Positions 1-8,925 of a stretch of 64,000 bases of DNA are shown here, one piece after another. Position 1 is the stretch's first letter. The number at the start of each line of letters is the position of its first letter. The notes beneath the pieces were generated by a model. It saw only the letters and a list, made by a program, of their open reading frames with translations. It was not told the origin of the DNA and did not search any database. The translations under genes and the position numbers were made by a program. The DNA is from Pediococcus inopinatus (GTDB lineage Bacteria > Bacillota > Bacilli > Lactobacillales > Lactobacillaceae): the NCBI RefSeq assembly GCF_002982135.1, contig NZ_CP019981.1:124001-188000 (forward strand). Direction: 5' to 3'.

Positions 1-181
1 CCTGTATTTTGTGTATGTATCAAGTGGGGTTCAAACTTACGCTGATCATATTAGCAGATTTTGATAACGACGATCACAGGTAGGTCAGGTTCACGACGGT
101 AGAACAATAGAACAATGAAGGTGTAATGTTATTAACAAATTTGATTTTGAAGATGTTAATCGCGAAATCCTTTCCTCGTAG
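1..181. other. No gene recognised at left edge
   Basis: No convincing reading frame with a ribosome binding site is visible. The short open stretch at the extreme left could be the 3' end of a gene outside the window, but nothing in it is recognisable. The hairpin that follows at 182-224 suggests a rightward transcript ends here. Confidence 0.3.
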
Positions 182-224
182 GTAGACTTTAAGCTTTGAG
201 AAGAACTTAGAGTCTACTTTTTTT
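182..224 (+). terminator. Rho-independent terminator
   Basis: GTAGACTttAAG pairs with CTTAGAGTCTAC and is followed by a run of T. It ends a rightward transcript from the left edge. Confidence 0.6.
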
Positions 225-237
225 GCGTCCAAAAACA

Positions 238-267
238 AAAAAATAGCAGCCATGGAGCGCTACTATT
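238..267 (-). terminator. Terminator of the NlpC/P60 gene
   Basis: On the minus strand AAATAGtAGC pairs with GCTgCTATTT, followed by seven T. It lies about 15 bases past the stop of the gene at 283-1014. Confidence 0.6.
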
Positions 268-282
268 TGCGAGCTATTTAGT

Positions 283-1014
283 TTAATAGAGAGTGGCTGG
301 ACGAGAGTAACCAACGCAATGCCACCATGGAGAAGCAACCTTTTCGGTAATTACGCCTCGATTTTGAGCATCAATCATTTTACCGCTACCTACATAGATA
401 CCAACATGGGTGATGCGCTTTTTACTGCTACCGAAGAAAACCAAATCGCCTTTTTTTCGTGAACCAGTGGAAGCTTTTTTATACTTATTGTATTGAGATT
501 GTGCGGTTCTTGGTAAAGTCTTGTTAACGGATTTCTTGTAAACATACTTTGATAAACCGGAACAATCAAAACGATTGGGACCAACAGCGCCATAAACGTA
601 ACGTTTGCCTAATTGCTTATGAGCATAACTATAAACTTTAGAGTAGAGCGCTGTTCCTGGCTTAACTTTAAGATAGCCATGCCAAACCCAGCCAGAAGCC
701 TTACCGTTAGAGCTAATTGCATAATAGTATTGAGTGCGAACACCGTTTCTTAAGATGACACGTGATTTGGTGACCCGCCAAGTGGTTCTTGGATAATTTT
801 TTAAATAGTGGTTAGTTTTGAAACTTACATAAGGTAGCTTACCGTTCAAGTTAAACATGTTGCCTTTAGCACTTGTCCGAACGTAAGGCTTTACGGCCAC
901 ATTCTTTGTAGAAACCACCCGAAACTTAGTTGCAGCGTGTGCTTGCGTTGTTGAAACGGCGGTGATGCCGATAAAAATAGAAAGAATCGCGAATAGTTTT
1001 ATTATGTATCTCAT
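283..1014 (-). CDS. Secreted NlpC/P60 cell-wall endopeptidase
   Basis: A 243-residue exported peptidoglycan hydrolase. Residues 1-27 form a signal peptide (KLFAILSIFIGITAV core, cleavage near AHA-A). Residues 30-120 resemble the SH3-like or GW-type wall-binding region of lactobacillus hydrolases. Residues 125-243 are the NlpC/P60 domain, with catalytic Cys151 in RFDCSGL and His203 in THVGIYVG. The family cleaves D-gamma-glutamyl links in muropeptides. The gene stands alone, with its own terminator downstream. The domain call is firm; the exact bond cut and the wall-binding role are inferred. Confidence 0.9.
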   Translation of the reverse strand: MRYIIKLFAILSIFIGITAVSTTQAHAATKFRVVSTKNVAVKPYVRTSAKGNMFNLNGKLPYVSFKTNHYLKNYPRTTWRVTKSRVILRNGVRTQYYYAISSNGKASGWVWHGYLKVKPGTALYSKVYSYAHKQLGKRYVYGAVGPNRFDCSGLSKYVYKKSVNKTLPRTAQSQYNKYKKASTGSRKKGDLVFFGSSKKRITHVGIYVGSGKMIDAQNRGVITEKVASPWWHCVGYSRPATLY

Positions 1015-1172
1015 GACGTACCCCCGTACTAAATGTTTAATTACTATAATTACGGGTTAAATATTACAACGAAGTAACTAAGCTGTCTCAATGCGATTAA
1101 GTAAAGAAGAAGGATTGAAACAAATTGACTAGTATTCAAAGGTAAATTGAGTTAGTAATATCGATTTAAAAC

Positions 1173-1201
1173 AAAAAAAGAGCCACGAAATGGGGACTCT
1201 T
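1173..1201 (-). terminator. Terminator of the gene at 1222-1659
   Basis: On the minus strand AAGAGtCCCC pairs with GGcTCTT, with a T-run after it. Confidence 0.5.
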
Positions 1202-1221
1202 AATGATTGCAAAATATGAAA

Positions 1222-1659
1222 TTAATTAACATTATCTAAAGGGAATTGTTTTGAAGCATGTTTTTTCTTGAGGAGACGAAGCTGATCTTTCAAGCTCTGA
1301 ATTTTATCGTCATGCTTGATTTTCCAGTCCTTGTAGGTAGATCGAGTATCCGTGTCACCAATTTCAAGACCAGTTTCAAGCCAGAAAACAGCTTCGGTTA
1401 AGCTTGCAAAATTCTTCATCCATAATGTGTGACCGTTGTCCGAATCAAACGCAACGTATGATTTATAGTGCTTTGTAAGGTAGGTGTGCTTCATGATTTT
1501 GAAAGCTTTACGCTGCCTTGTCAGTTTGTAATCGGGTAAAATAAAATGGCCTTGTGATTTGAGTTCTGGAACGTTGTTATTGCGCTTTTGTTCTTTATAA
1601 TCGGTTAAAAATTCTTTAGCTGTTGGTTCGGTGATTAGTTCAACATCGATTTGACTCAT
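1222..1659 (-). CDS. Hypothetical protein, 145 aa
   Basis: I do not recognise this protein. It is soluble, with no signal peptide or membrane segment. The middle is basic and aromatic (KSYVAFDSDNGHTLWMKNF) and the C-terminal third is a predicted Lys-rich helix. The frame is open further upstream, but the ribosome binding site AGGGGGA is spaced about 7 bases from the ATG at 1659 (MSQIDVEL), which is why I start there rather than at 1665 or 1719. It is monocistronic, with a terminator downstream. A phage-derived or lactobacillus-specific origin is possible but unsupported. Confidence 0.6.
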   Translation of the reverse strand: MSQIDVELITEPTAKEFLTDYKEQKRNNNVPELKSQGHFILPDYKLTRQRKAFKIMKHTYLTKHYKSYVAFDSDNGHTLWMKNFASLTEAVFWLETGLEIGDTDTRSTYKDWKIKHDDKIQSLKDQLRLLKKKHASKQFPLDNVN

Positions 1660-1999
1660 GGTCATTCCCCCTAGGATATAATAGTTATATTTTACCATAA
1701 GAATTAATTTTTTACTCATATAAACCCAGTAATTAGTACAATTTTAAGAGAGTTTTAAAAAAATAACTGCATTTCGTAGAGCTTCCGTATTGAGTATTTT
1801 GCAAAAATCTTCTATAATTTTTAGTAGATAGAGATTATTCATTATTATTAATATACATACGAGCCTTGTGGTAATAAGTCAAGTATGTAAAAAGCTTTGT
1901 TTTTATTATTAATCAGTTCTTGAGAGTATAGCTTCCCCAGCCCACTAAAACAGTTAATTTAGCGGGTTAAGAAGGGACTCAGTATCGTAAACTCGAAAG

Positions 2000-3229
2000 C
2001 TATACCACTTTGGGTGGTATATAAAATTGATGGTTTCTAAGCAAGACTTCCACCAATCTTACAAGCTTTCGTGCCGTCAAGACAATAGCTCGACGATGAC
2101 GATACTTGGGTACCTCTTCATATTTTTTGTGGTAATAGCGTTGGTAAGTAACATCATAACGTCTTATCGAGTTGGCAGCTTCAACTAGATAATAACGAAG
2201 ATATTGATTACCCTTACGAGTTCGTGGTGTAGCTTGACGAACGCTTGTGCCTGATTCATGTGGTAACCAAGCCAGGCCAGCATACTTGGCAATATGACTT
2301 TCATCGGGAAAACGTTCAATTTGACCAATTTCTGCCACAATACCAGCCGCATAAACTGGGCCAATACCGGGAACACTAGTTAAACAATTGATATCTGTGA
2401 TTTGAGTAGATATCTGTGTAATTGTTTTATCCAAAACTTGGATTTGTTTTTTTAACATCCGAATTTCATTCGCATAGACCGCCAAAATTTCATCAACAGA
2501 ATCTGTTACGACTTTTGATAGGCGATAAGAAGAACGGGTTGCTTTCTTAATAGCTTTAGCAACGGCTTCGGCATCACCAAACTTACCGTGAGCTAACTGT
2601 TGAAGATGGGTGACTAATTCATCAAGAGGTAGCGCCGCTGCCTCGTCCAAGGTTAACTCTTCATCAGTAATTAGGGTCATCATAGTTGAACCAAAAACGG
2701 ATGTTGGCAGCTCCCGTTCTAACGTATTACAACGATAATAAAGATTATTCAAAAAATGATTTTTAGAATCAGTCATTTGTTTAACCAAGTGATAACGTTC
2801 CCGTGTTAGACGTTGCAAAGCCACATAGTTTTCTTGGCGAGCAACTGAAGTTCCCAGTGGTTTGATCCGTAACAAATCAGCTAATTGTTTGGCATCAATC
2901 GCATCCGTCTTACCATCATCAAATAACTGGCTAAAATGATGTGACGTATAGGGGTTAATGGTGATAACCGATAAGCCTAAGGCTTGTAACTCGCTATCTT
3001 CGGCGAAAAAAGTCATCGGATGAAAATTATAGACCGAGGTGGCTTCCATACCAACAGTTATCTTTTCATAATGGTGGGTTTTAGTCTCAGTTAAGATTAC
3101 CTGTTTAATTTTAACGGCACCATTAAGATCATTAGTAGTTTCATCTTGAAAACGGCAATGTTGATCAGAATCTAAAGCACAAAAGTCTAATTTATTTTTA
3201 CCAACATCAATACCTAAATATAAATTCAT
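2000..3229 (-). CDS. IS110-family DEDD transposase
   Basis: A 409-residue recombinase of the IS110 family. The RuvC-like N-terminal domain carries the DEDD set: Asp8 (YLGIDVGK), Glu62 (GMEATSVY), Asp109 and Asp112 (GKTDAIDAK). The C-terminal transposase_20 domain begins at LTSVPGIGPVYAAGI. The start at 3229 is set by a perfect AGGAGG seven bases upstream; the open frame extends 28 codons further into non-coding flank. Family knowledge: these enzymes use an element-encoded bridge RNA to choose donor and target. The gene looks intact. Confidence 0.93.
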   Translation of the reverse strand: MNLYLGIDVGKNKLDFCALDSDQHCRFQDETTNDLNGAVKIKQVILTETKTHHYEKITVGMEATSVYNFHPMTFFAEDSELQALGLSVITINPYTSHHFSQLFDDGKTDAIDAKQLADLLRIKPLGTSVARQENYVALQRLTRERYHLVKQMTDSKNHFLNNLYYRCNTLERELPTSVFGSTMMTLITDEELTLDEAAALPLDELVTHLQQLAHGKFGDAEAVAKAIKKATRSSYRLSKVVTDSVDEILAVYANEIRMLKKQIQVLDKTITQISTQITDINCLTSVPGIGPVYAAGIVAEIGQIERFPDESHIAKYAGLAWLPHESGTSVRQATPRTRKGNQYLRYYLVEAANSIRRYDVTYQRYYHKKYEEVPKYRHRRAIVLTARKLVRLVEVLLRNHQFYIPPKVV

Positions 3230-3530
3230 AGGATAGGACCTCCTTTCACTTTGAATTAATTGGATAAGCTTAGGTGCTGCGTGATGTTCCCTAATTCCAA
3301 CTCTAACGGGCATCCTCGCAATATAAGAAGACTAGATTAAAAGATTCAGCTGCGTGTCACGCGAGTGAACACGAATTAAATTAATCGCTACAGCTTGTGG
3401 TTTGCGGTGTTTCGAATTGTCTGGGCGGCGCGCTTATAACGTAGATAATCTACAGGAGATGAAAGCCTATACCAGTTGGACCTAAATCCAATGAACAATT
3501 AGAGAATATCACGCAACATCTAAGTAGGGA
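3230..3530 (-). ncRNA. Candidate bridge-RNA region of the IS110 element
   Basis: About 300 bases between the transposase start and the aquaporin promoter region carry no gene. The stretch holds a 28-base inverted repeat (3269-3296 and 3497-3524, 24 of 28 matching) and a GTAGAT-A-ATCTAC hairpin near 3441. In IS110-group elements the bridge RNA lies upstream of the transposase; in the IS1111 group it lies downstream, where this element also has a structured hairpin (1926-2005). Position and structure support a candidate, but no consensus fold was tested. Confidence 0.35.
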
Positions 3531-3578
3531 ATAGTAAATAACAAAGTTTCAAATTATATAATACGAGGAGATGGCAAT

Positions 3579-4229
3579 ATGCGAAAATATGTCGCAGAAA
3601 TCATTGGAACTTTTGTTTTAGTTTTTGTTGGAACGGGTACTGTTGTAATTGCTAAAGGAAGTACTTTAACAATTGGATTGGCTTTTGGATTGGCAGTTAC
3701 CATTATGGCCTACTCAGTGGGTGCCATCTCAGGCGGTCATTTTAATCCGGCAGTTTCTTTAGGGATGCTTTTAAACAAACGGATTAGTGGAAAAGATTTT
3801 ATTGGTTATGTGATTTCGCAATTTATTGGTGCAATTTTGGCCTCTGCAATGGTGTTTGATTTGGTTCATGAACTAGGATTATCAACAAAAAGTTTGGGTC
3901 AAACAGACTTTCCAAATATTTCTGTGGGTGGGGCTTTTATTACAGAAACCTTGGTCACATTCTTATTTGTGTTAGTTATTTTGTTGGTAACGAGTAAGAA
4001 ATGGGGAAATCCAAATTTTGCTGGTTTAGTTATTGGACTGACATTAGGATTGATGATCATTGTGGCGTTAAACTTAACGGGCGGTTCATTGAACCCAGCA
4101 AGAAGTTTCGGGCCAGCGCTTTTTGCGGGCGGTTCGGCAATGGCACATTACTGGTTGTATTTGACGGCTCCGTTGGTAGGTGCAGTGTTGGCAGCGGGTG
4201 TGAGTCAGTTCTTGGGTAGTGAAGAATAA
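3579..4229 (+). CDS. Aquaporin / MIP-family channel
   Basis: A 216-residue membrane channel with six transmembrane segments and the two MIP half-helices: NPA in GGHFNPAVSLG and NPA in GGSLNPARSFGPAL. Aligning by eye to AqpZ, the aromatic/arginine selectivity filter reads Phe, Ile, Gly, Arg. The histidine of strict water channels is absent, so the pore should be wider, as in AqpM- or GlpF-like proteins. It probably passes water and small uncharged solutes such as glycerol. The start follows GAGGAGATGGCAAT. A pair of palindromic repeats begins one base after the stop. Confidence 0.88.
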   Translation: MRKYVAEIIGTFVLVFVGTGTVVIAKGSTLTIGLAFGLAVTIMAYSVGAISGGHFNPAVSLGMLLNKRISGKDFIGYVISQFIGAILASAMVFDLVHELGLSTKSLGQTDFPNISVGGAFITETLVTFLFVLVILLVTSKKWGNPNFAGLVIGLTLGLMIIVALNLTGGSLNPARSFGPALFAGGSAMAHYWLYLTAPLVGAVLAAGVSQFLGSEE

Positions 4230-4230
4230 A

Positions 4231-4341
4231 GTGAGTGAGACAAATCGGTAAAAGGTCGGAAATAAGTGGGCTGGATGCGGGATCACAATCCCGCGGGAAG
4301 CGTACTTATTTCCGGCCTTTTGATTTGTCAAGCTGTCCTAA
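4231..4341 (+). repeat. Palindromic intergenic element, copy A
   Basis: Starts GTGAGTGAGACAA and ends AGCTGTCCTAA. The long arms AAGGTCGGAAATAAG and CTTATTTCCGGCCTT pair around a conserved inner hairpin GCGGGATCaCAATCCCGC. It lies directly behind the aquaporin stop and can act as its terminator. Confidence 0.8.
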
Positions 4342-4346
4342 AAAAA

Positions 4347-4456
4347 GTGAGTGGAATAAGCCGGTAGAAAGTTTTCTATAAGCGCACCGTAAGCGGGATC
4401 GTAATCCCGCAGTAGGCGTGCTTATAGGAAACTTTTGGTTTATGGAACTGTCCTAA
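4347..4456 (+). repeat. Palindromic intergenic element, copy B
   Basis: Same frame as copy A (GTGAGTG start, GCGGGATCgtAATCCCGC core, CTGTCCTAA end) but with a different outer stem: AAAGTTTTCTATAAGCGCAC against GCGTGCTTATAGGAAACTTTT. Both arms changed together, so pairing is kept although sequence is not. The following bases (4457-4560) look like a degenerate leftover. Confidence 0.8.
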
Positions 4457-4577
4457 AGTTCGGCGGAAAAAAGCAGTCGAAGACGTGCTGTCCAAAAAGT
4501 TTTACGACCGAACCGGATTCCAGCACCAACGTTGCCGCAAAGCTAAAAACTAGCCTAAAGAATTGAGACCGATTTCA

Positions 4578-4586
4578 TGCTATAAT
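4578..4586 (+). promoter_or_regulatory. Extended -10 promoter for the YbjQ gene
   Basis: TGCTATAAT is an extended -10 site about 35 bases before the start at 4620; no good -35 is visible at normal spacing. Confidence 0.55.
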
Positions 4587-4619
4587 ACAGGCATCAAATA
4601 AGATCTGGGGGAGCTCAAA

Positions 4620-4946
4620 ATGGCAGACAAAATTTTGGTTTCGACAACAGAAAATATTCCAGGACATAATTATGAAGTGATCGGCGAAGTATTTGGGTTA
4701 ACTACGCAATCTAAAAATGTATTTAAAAATATTGGCGCGGGGCTTAAAGGCATTGTTGGCGGTGAGATTAAAGCATACTCCGAATTGTTGACAGAAGCTC
4801 GTGATACGGCAATTAGTCGGTTACGCGACAATGCTACAGAGATGGGTGCAGATGCGGTAGTGATGATGCGCTTTGATTCGGACTCGATTAGCCAAGATAT
4901 GGAAACAGTTGTGGCTTATGGCACGGCAGTTAAGTTGATTGATTAA
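4620..4946 (+). CDS. YbjQ family (UPF0145) protein
   Basis: A 108-residue small soluble protein matching the UPF0145/YbjQ family along its whole length: an N-terminal strand with [19 protein letters not shown], a glycine-rich [17 protein letters not shown], and a C-terminal half with [22 protein letters not shown]. The family is thought to form pentameric dodecin-like rings, and a heavy-metal-binding role has been suggested but not proven. The start follows GGGGGAG. The gene is monocistronic with a shared convergent terminator. Confidence 0.9.
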   Translation: MADKILVSTTENIPGHNYEVIGEVFGLTTQSKNVFKNIGAGLKGIVGGEIKAYSELLTEARDTAISRLRDNATEMGADAVVMMRFDSDSISQDMETVVAYGTAVKLID

Positions 4947-4956
4947 TATTTCAAAA

Positions 4957-5002
4957 AAATAAGGCTCAAGAAAGCTAGAAATAGTTTTCTTGGACCTTAT
5001 TT
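4957..5002. terminator. Bidirectional terminator between convergent genes
   Basis: AAATAAGGctCAAGAAA pairs with TTTCTTGGaCCTTATTT; A-run and T-run on either side let it serve both the YbjQ gene and the channel gene. Confidence 0.75.
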
Positions 5003-5006
5003 GAAT

Positions 5007-5765
5007 TTAAGATTTCTTTTTATGATGAGGTTTTTTCTGAATTTTGGAAACTTGATTTTGCAGCTGGTTCACTTGATCGGAAAGATCGTCAATTTTCTTT
5101 AAGAGTAAACTTAAATCGTTATCCTGCGTGCTCGTTGTGTCGGAAGTGAAGAATCCGGTAATTGTACTGGTTAACAAACCAATAAAACCAATCCCGCCTA
5201 ACATCAGGACTGCCGCGATGATTTTTCCAATTGTCGTATGGGGAAAAATATCACCGTATCCAACGGTGGTTGCAGTTGTAATGGCCCACCACAAAGCGTT
5301 TGAAAGAGAAATTTTTTCGACGATTGAGTAGAGAAGGGCACTTAAAACAACGATCACAACACTGATATATAGGAGATACACAAAGCCGGTTGCGTAAAAG
5401 AAACGATGCACAGACTTGGTTATTTTACCGTCTAATCCTAAACGCCAAAAAATATGGTAATAACGAATGAGACGGATGACGCGCTCAATTCGAAAAATTG
5501 CAAAGATAGGATGTAACGGAATTAGTCCTAACATATCAAATGAGTTGTCGATGAGAAAGCTTTTCTTATTTTTGGAAAATCGAAACCGAACTAAATAGTC
5601 GACCAAAAAGATTGCCAGCATACTATTCATAAAAATCCCAGATGGCCCGGTTAGTAAGTTTCCATGTGTAAAGAAAGTTGAAAAGGCTAATCCACTAGAA
5701 ATAAGTGCTAGTCCGCCAATCGCTAAGTGATAACAAATAAGCCATTTTTGTTGTTTTTTAGACAT
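5007..5765 (-). CDS. Voltage-gated-type potassium channel
   Basis: About 252 residues, six transmembrane segments. The pore loop carries the K+ selectivity filter TATTVGYGDIFP near residue 165. Segment 4 (FRIERVIRLIRYYHIFW) has arginines every third position, like a voltage sensor, so this is a six-segment Kv-like channel rather than a plain two-segment one. The last 50 residues are a hydrophilic likely coiled coil (LLLKKIDDLSDQVNQLQNQV) ending in Lys/His. GTG at 5774 is possible, but GGGTGA is better spaced for the ATG at 5765. Confidence 0.85.
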   Translation of the reverse strand: MSKKQQKWLICYHLAIGGLALISSGLAFSTFFTHGNLLTGPSGIFMNSMLAIFLVDYLVRFRFSKNKKSFLIDNSFDMLGLIPLHPIFAIFRIERVIRLIRYYHIFWRLGLDGKITKSVHRFFYATGFVYLLYISVVIVVLSALLYSIVEKISLSNALWWAITTATTVGYGDIFPHTTIGKIIAAVLMLGGIGFIGLLTSTITGFFTSDTTSTQDNDLSLLLKKIDDLSDQVNQLQNQVSKIQKKPHHKKKS

Positions 5766-5963
5766 ATTATTCACCCATACTTTTACTTGTTAAGCTCATT
5801 TTAAACCTTTCACAAGCTGTGTAAACAGATGAATTTTGATCGCAAGAAAACTTTTAGGATTGAAATGCCAAATTGGGCTAGCAAGTCGGCTTTCAATCGA
5901 TTAGAATCGAGGGAGAGTGTCTCAAAACGATTCCAAGCACAATCTAAATTAGGAGGCCCAACA

Positions 5964-6935
5964 ATGAAAAAAATATTGGCACTACATACAGGTGGCACAA
6001 TTTCGATGTCGGCAAATGAACTGGGCGAAGTTTCGACAAATAAGGAAAATCCTTTGTTAGACAGCCGTTTTATTGACGATAATATTGAATTGACAAACGA
6101 AACGATTTTAAATAAACCTTCAGAACACATCACACCCGCAGATATGTTTAAGATGCAACAACGCGTAAAAAAAGCCGAAACACAGGATTATGATGGCATT
6201 GTGATTACGCATGGGACAGATACATTAGAAGAAACGGCTTATTTTTTGGATTTAACCTTGCCAAATCATTTACCAGTCGTTTTAACAGGGGCAATGCGGT
6301 CTTCTAACGAGCTCGGTTCAGATGGTGTTTATAACTTTCAAAGTGCAATTTTAACGGCTGCTGCGGACGAGTCTGTTGACAAAGGTGTTTTAGTGGTTAT
6401 GAACGACGAAATTCACACGGCTCGCTATGTGACCAAAACGCATACTACGAATGTCGATACTTTTCGCACCCCCACGTTTGGACCAATTGGGTTAGTTGGC
6501 AAGCGCGGTATTCACTATTTTCAAGAATTAATTCAGCAAGCCGATGTGCAAGTTGATAAACTTAAACATAACGTGTATTTGTTGAAGGCCTATGCCGGCA
6601 TGCCGGCTAGTTTGTTAAATTGTTTGGACCAAGAAGATACAAATGGGCTTGTCATTGAAGGCTTAGGCGCTGGGAACATGCCACTTGAAACGGTTGAAGC
6701 GATTCAGCACCTTATCGCCGATGATATTCCGGTAGTGATGGTTTCTCGCTGTTATAACGGGGTGGCTGAACCAATTTATGATTATCCGGGTGGTGGGATT
6801 GCGCTGGAACGAATGGGCGTCACATTCTGCCAAGGATTAAATGGACCTAAGGCGCGGATCAAGCTACTGGTCGGAATTAGTGCCGGGTTAACTGGCCAAA
6901 AGTTGCGCGATTATATTAGTAATGCAGTATCGTAA
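5964..6935 (+). CDS. ansA: L-asparaginase (type I-like)
   Basis: A 323-residue cytosolic enzyme hydrolysing asparagine to aspartate and ammonia. The N-terminal catalytic motif LHTGGTISMS supplies the first threonine and the second motif THGTDTLEETAYFL supplies the Thr-Asp pair. The GAMRSSNELGSDG segment is also family-typical. There is no signal peptide, so it should be intracellular. The frame is open from 5829, but AGGAGG at 5953 sets the ATG at 5964. pepO follows under its own promoter. Confidence 0.92.
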   Translation: MKKILALHTGGTISMSANELGEVSTNKENPLLDSRFIDDNIELTNETILNKPSEHITPADMFKMQQRVKKAETQDYDGIVITHGTDTLEETAYFLDLTLPNHLPVVLTGAMRSSNELGSDGVYNFQSAILTAAADESVDKGVLVVMNDEIHTARYVTKTHTTNVDTFRTPTFGPIGLVGKRGIHYFQELIQQADVQVDKLKHNVYLLKAYAGMPASLLNCLDQEDTNGLVIEGLGAGNMPLETVEAIQHLIADDIPVVMVSRCYNGVAEPIYDYPGGGIALERMGVTFCQGLNGPKARIKLLVGISAGLTGQKLRDYISNAVS

Positions 6936-6945
6936 GATTAAAATT

Positions 6946-6974
6946 TTGTGAGAAAATTAAAAGTGCGCTATACT
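6946..6974 (+). promoter_or_regulatory. Promoter of pepO
   Basis: TTGTGA (6946-6951), 17-base spacer, TATACT (6969-6974), about 30 bases before the pepO start. Confidence 0.65.
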
Positions 6975-7005
6975 ATTGCTATCTAAAGAAAAAGGTTGGG
7001 ATGAA

Positions 7006-8925
7006 ATGGCTGATAAAACAAAATTAAGAAATGATTTTTATGATGCAGTAAATGGCGAATGGCTTGAAACTGCAGTAATTCCAGGAGACCACTCTTCGAC
7101 AGGTGGTTTTATGGATTTAGTAGATGATGTGGACGAAAAATTAATGAGTGATTTTGCTGATATGAAATCTGGCAAGCTTGTTAATGAAAACCCATTGATG
7201 AAAGAATTTTTGAAGTTTTATGAATTAGCAGCAGACTTTAAAAAACGGGATCAAGATGGTGCCGCTCCTTTGAAACCATATATTGATAAAGTTGAAGCAG
7301 TTTCTAGTTTTGAAGAGCTCAGCAAACAATTTAAAGAGTGGTCCGTTGAGGGCTTACCAACGCCATTTGATATTGGTGTGCAGCCTGACCTTAAGAGCCA
7401 AGGCAAAACTAAACTCAATGTACTCTGGGCTGAAGGTGGCGGTTTGATTCTTCCTGACAAAACCTATTATGATAAAGATAATCAGGCTGGTCCCCAGCTT
7501 TTAGCAGTCTTTACACAAATGGTAGAGAAGTTACTCACAATGGTGGGTAAATCTGAAGATGAAGCTAAAAAAATGGTGGCGGATGCCAAACAATTTGATG
7601 CTTCGATGGCACCGTTTAAGAAAAATTCTGAAGAGATGAGCGATGTTGCCAACTTATATAATCCGGTTGAATTTGATGAATTTGTCAAACAATTAGGTGA
7701 ATTTAAGATTGGGGATGCCGTTGTTGAATTGTTAGGTGAAAAACCAAAGCAAGTGATCGTCACGGAACCAAAGTTCTTTGAAAACTTTACTAAAATGGTT
7801 AATAAAGAGACTTTCCCAGCATTTAAGAATTGGGCAATTGTCAATGTTGTTCGTCATCTGGCAACGTATTTGGGAGAAGACTTCCGTCAAGTTGCTGGAA
7901 CGTATTCACGAACTTTATCTGGTCAGAAAGCTGCAATGAAACAGGAAAAGAGTGCCTTTTATTTGGCACGGCGGATCTTTAGTCAAGTTGTTGGTGACTA
8001 CTATGGTAAGAAGTATTTTGGTGAAAAAGCTAAGCAAGACGTTCATGATATGGTTGTAGCTATGACAGGTGTCTATAAACAAAAGCTCCAGAACAACACA
8101 TGGCTTAGCAAGGCGACTCGTGAAAAAGCGGTTGTGAAGTTAAGCGCGATGGATATCCATGTTGGTTATCCAGACAAGATGGAAGACGTCTTCAAGAAGT
8201 TGCATACAACCACAGCTGCAGAAGGCGGTAGTTTGCTAGAAAATATTCAGGCCTTTTCTAAAGTGTTTACTGAAGATGAACTCAGCAAATTTAATCAACC
8301 AGTCGACAAAGAAAAGTGGGAAATGAGTGCTGACACTGTGAATGCGTATTATTCACCAGAAGGTAACTTGATTTGTTTCCCAGCAGCGATTCTTCAAGCA
8401 CCATTTTACAGTTTAAAACAAACAGCAAGCCAAAATTACGGTGGTATCGGGGCAGTTATGGCTCATGAAATTTCGCATGCGTTTGATCCGAATGGTGCTT
8501 TGTTTGATGAAAACGGAAGCTTGAATAACTGGTGGACAGATGATGATATGAAGGAATTCAAAAAGCGTTCGCAAGCCATGATTGACGAATTTGATGGACT
8601 CCCATATGCGGGCGGTAAGGTTAACGGTAAGTTAGTGGTAACCGAAAACGTGGCTGATGATGGTGGTTTGAGTTGTGCTTTGGGTGCGGCTAAGCTGACT
8701 GGTGATCCTGATTTAGAAGAGTTCTTTGTAAACTGGGCAACAGTATGGCGTAGTAAGGCGACAAAGGAACGCAAACAATTACTCCTTTCAATTGATGTGC
8801 ATGCCCCAGATAAGTTGCGGGCAAATGTGCAGGTTAAAAACTTTGATGAGTTTTACGAGACTTTCAATGTGCAACCTGGCGATGGTATGTACTTGGCACC
8901 GGAGAAACGGGTGCAAATCTGGTAG
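7006..8925 (+). CDS. pepO: Neutral oligoendopeptidase PepO (M13)
   Basis: A 639-residue zinc metallopeptidase of the neprilysin-like M13 family, the cytosolic PepO of lactic acid bacteria. It cuts oligopeptides of moderate length during casein or peptide use. His487-Glu488 in VMAHEISHAFD is the zinc/catalytic HExxH motif, and ENVADDGG near residue 547 gives the third zinc ligand. Length and the C-terminal DGMYLAPEKRVQIW are typical. The ATG at 7006 is chosen because the upstream extension begins at a TTG inside the promoter. Its TAG stop is fused to a palindromic element (TAGTGAGTG). Confidence 0.95.
   Translation: MADKTKLRNDFYDAVNGEWLETAVIPGDHSSTGGFMDLVDDVDEKLMSDFADMKSGKLVNENPLMKEFLKFYELAADFKKRDQDGAAPLKPYIDKVEAVSSFEELSKQFKEWSVEGLPTPFDIGVQPDLKSQGKTKLNVLWAEGGGLILPDKTYYDKDNQAGPQLLAVFTQMVEKLLTMVGKSEDEAKKMVADAKQFDASMAPFKKNSEEMSDVANLYNPVEFDEFVKQLGEFKIGDAVVELLGEKPKQVIVTEPKFFENFTKMVNKETFPAFKNWAIVNVVRHLATYLGEDFRQVAGTYSRTLSGQKAAMKQEKSAFYLARRIFSQVVGDYYGKKYFGEKAKQDVHDMVVAMTGVYKQKLQNNTWLSKATREKAVVKLSAMDIHVGYPDKMEDVFKKLHTTTAAEGGSLLENIQAFSKVFTEDELSKFNQPVDKEKWEMSADTVNAYYSPEGNLICFPAAILQAPFYSLKQTASQNYGGIGAVMAHEISHAFDPNGALFDENGSLNNWWTDDDMKEFKKRSQAMIDEFDGLPYAGGKVNGKLVVTENVADDGGLSCALGAAKLTGDPDLEEFFVNWATVWRSKATKERKQLLLSIDVHAPDKLRANVQVKNFDEFYETFNVQPGDGMYLAPEKRVQIW

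Larger units (their letters stand above)
1920..3530 (-). mobile_element. IS110-family insertion sequence (limits approximate)
   Basis: One transposase gene (2000-3229) lies between two structured non-coding flanks. Past the stop codon, GTATAGCTT (1926-1934) pairs with AAGCTATAC (1997-2005) around an inner hairpin (1941-1949 with 1958-1966). Upstream, a 28-base imperfect inverted repeat joins 3269-3296 to 3497-3524. A related motif GAAAGC(C)TATACCA occurs on the plus strand at 1995 and 3461. IS110 elements lack classical terminal repeats and make no long target duplication, so exact ends cannot be set from this window. Confidence 0.6.

Noticed and set aside
2185..2376. Small gene inside the IS110 transposase
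   Set aside because: Same-strand alternative frame without its own signals; shadow of the transposase.
4457..4560. Third palindromic copy before the YbjQ gene
   Set aside because: Only scattered matches (CTGTCC, CCGAACCGG); the frame sequences and core are missing.
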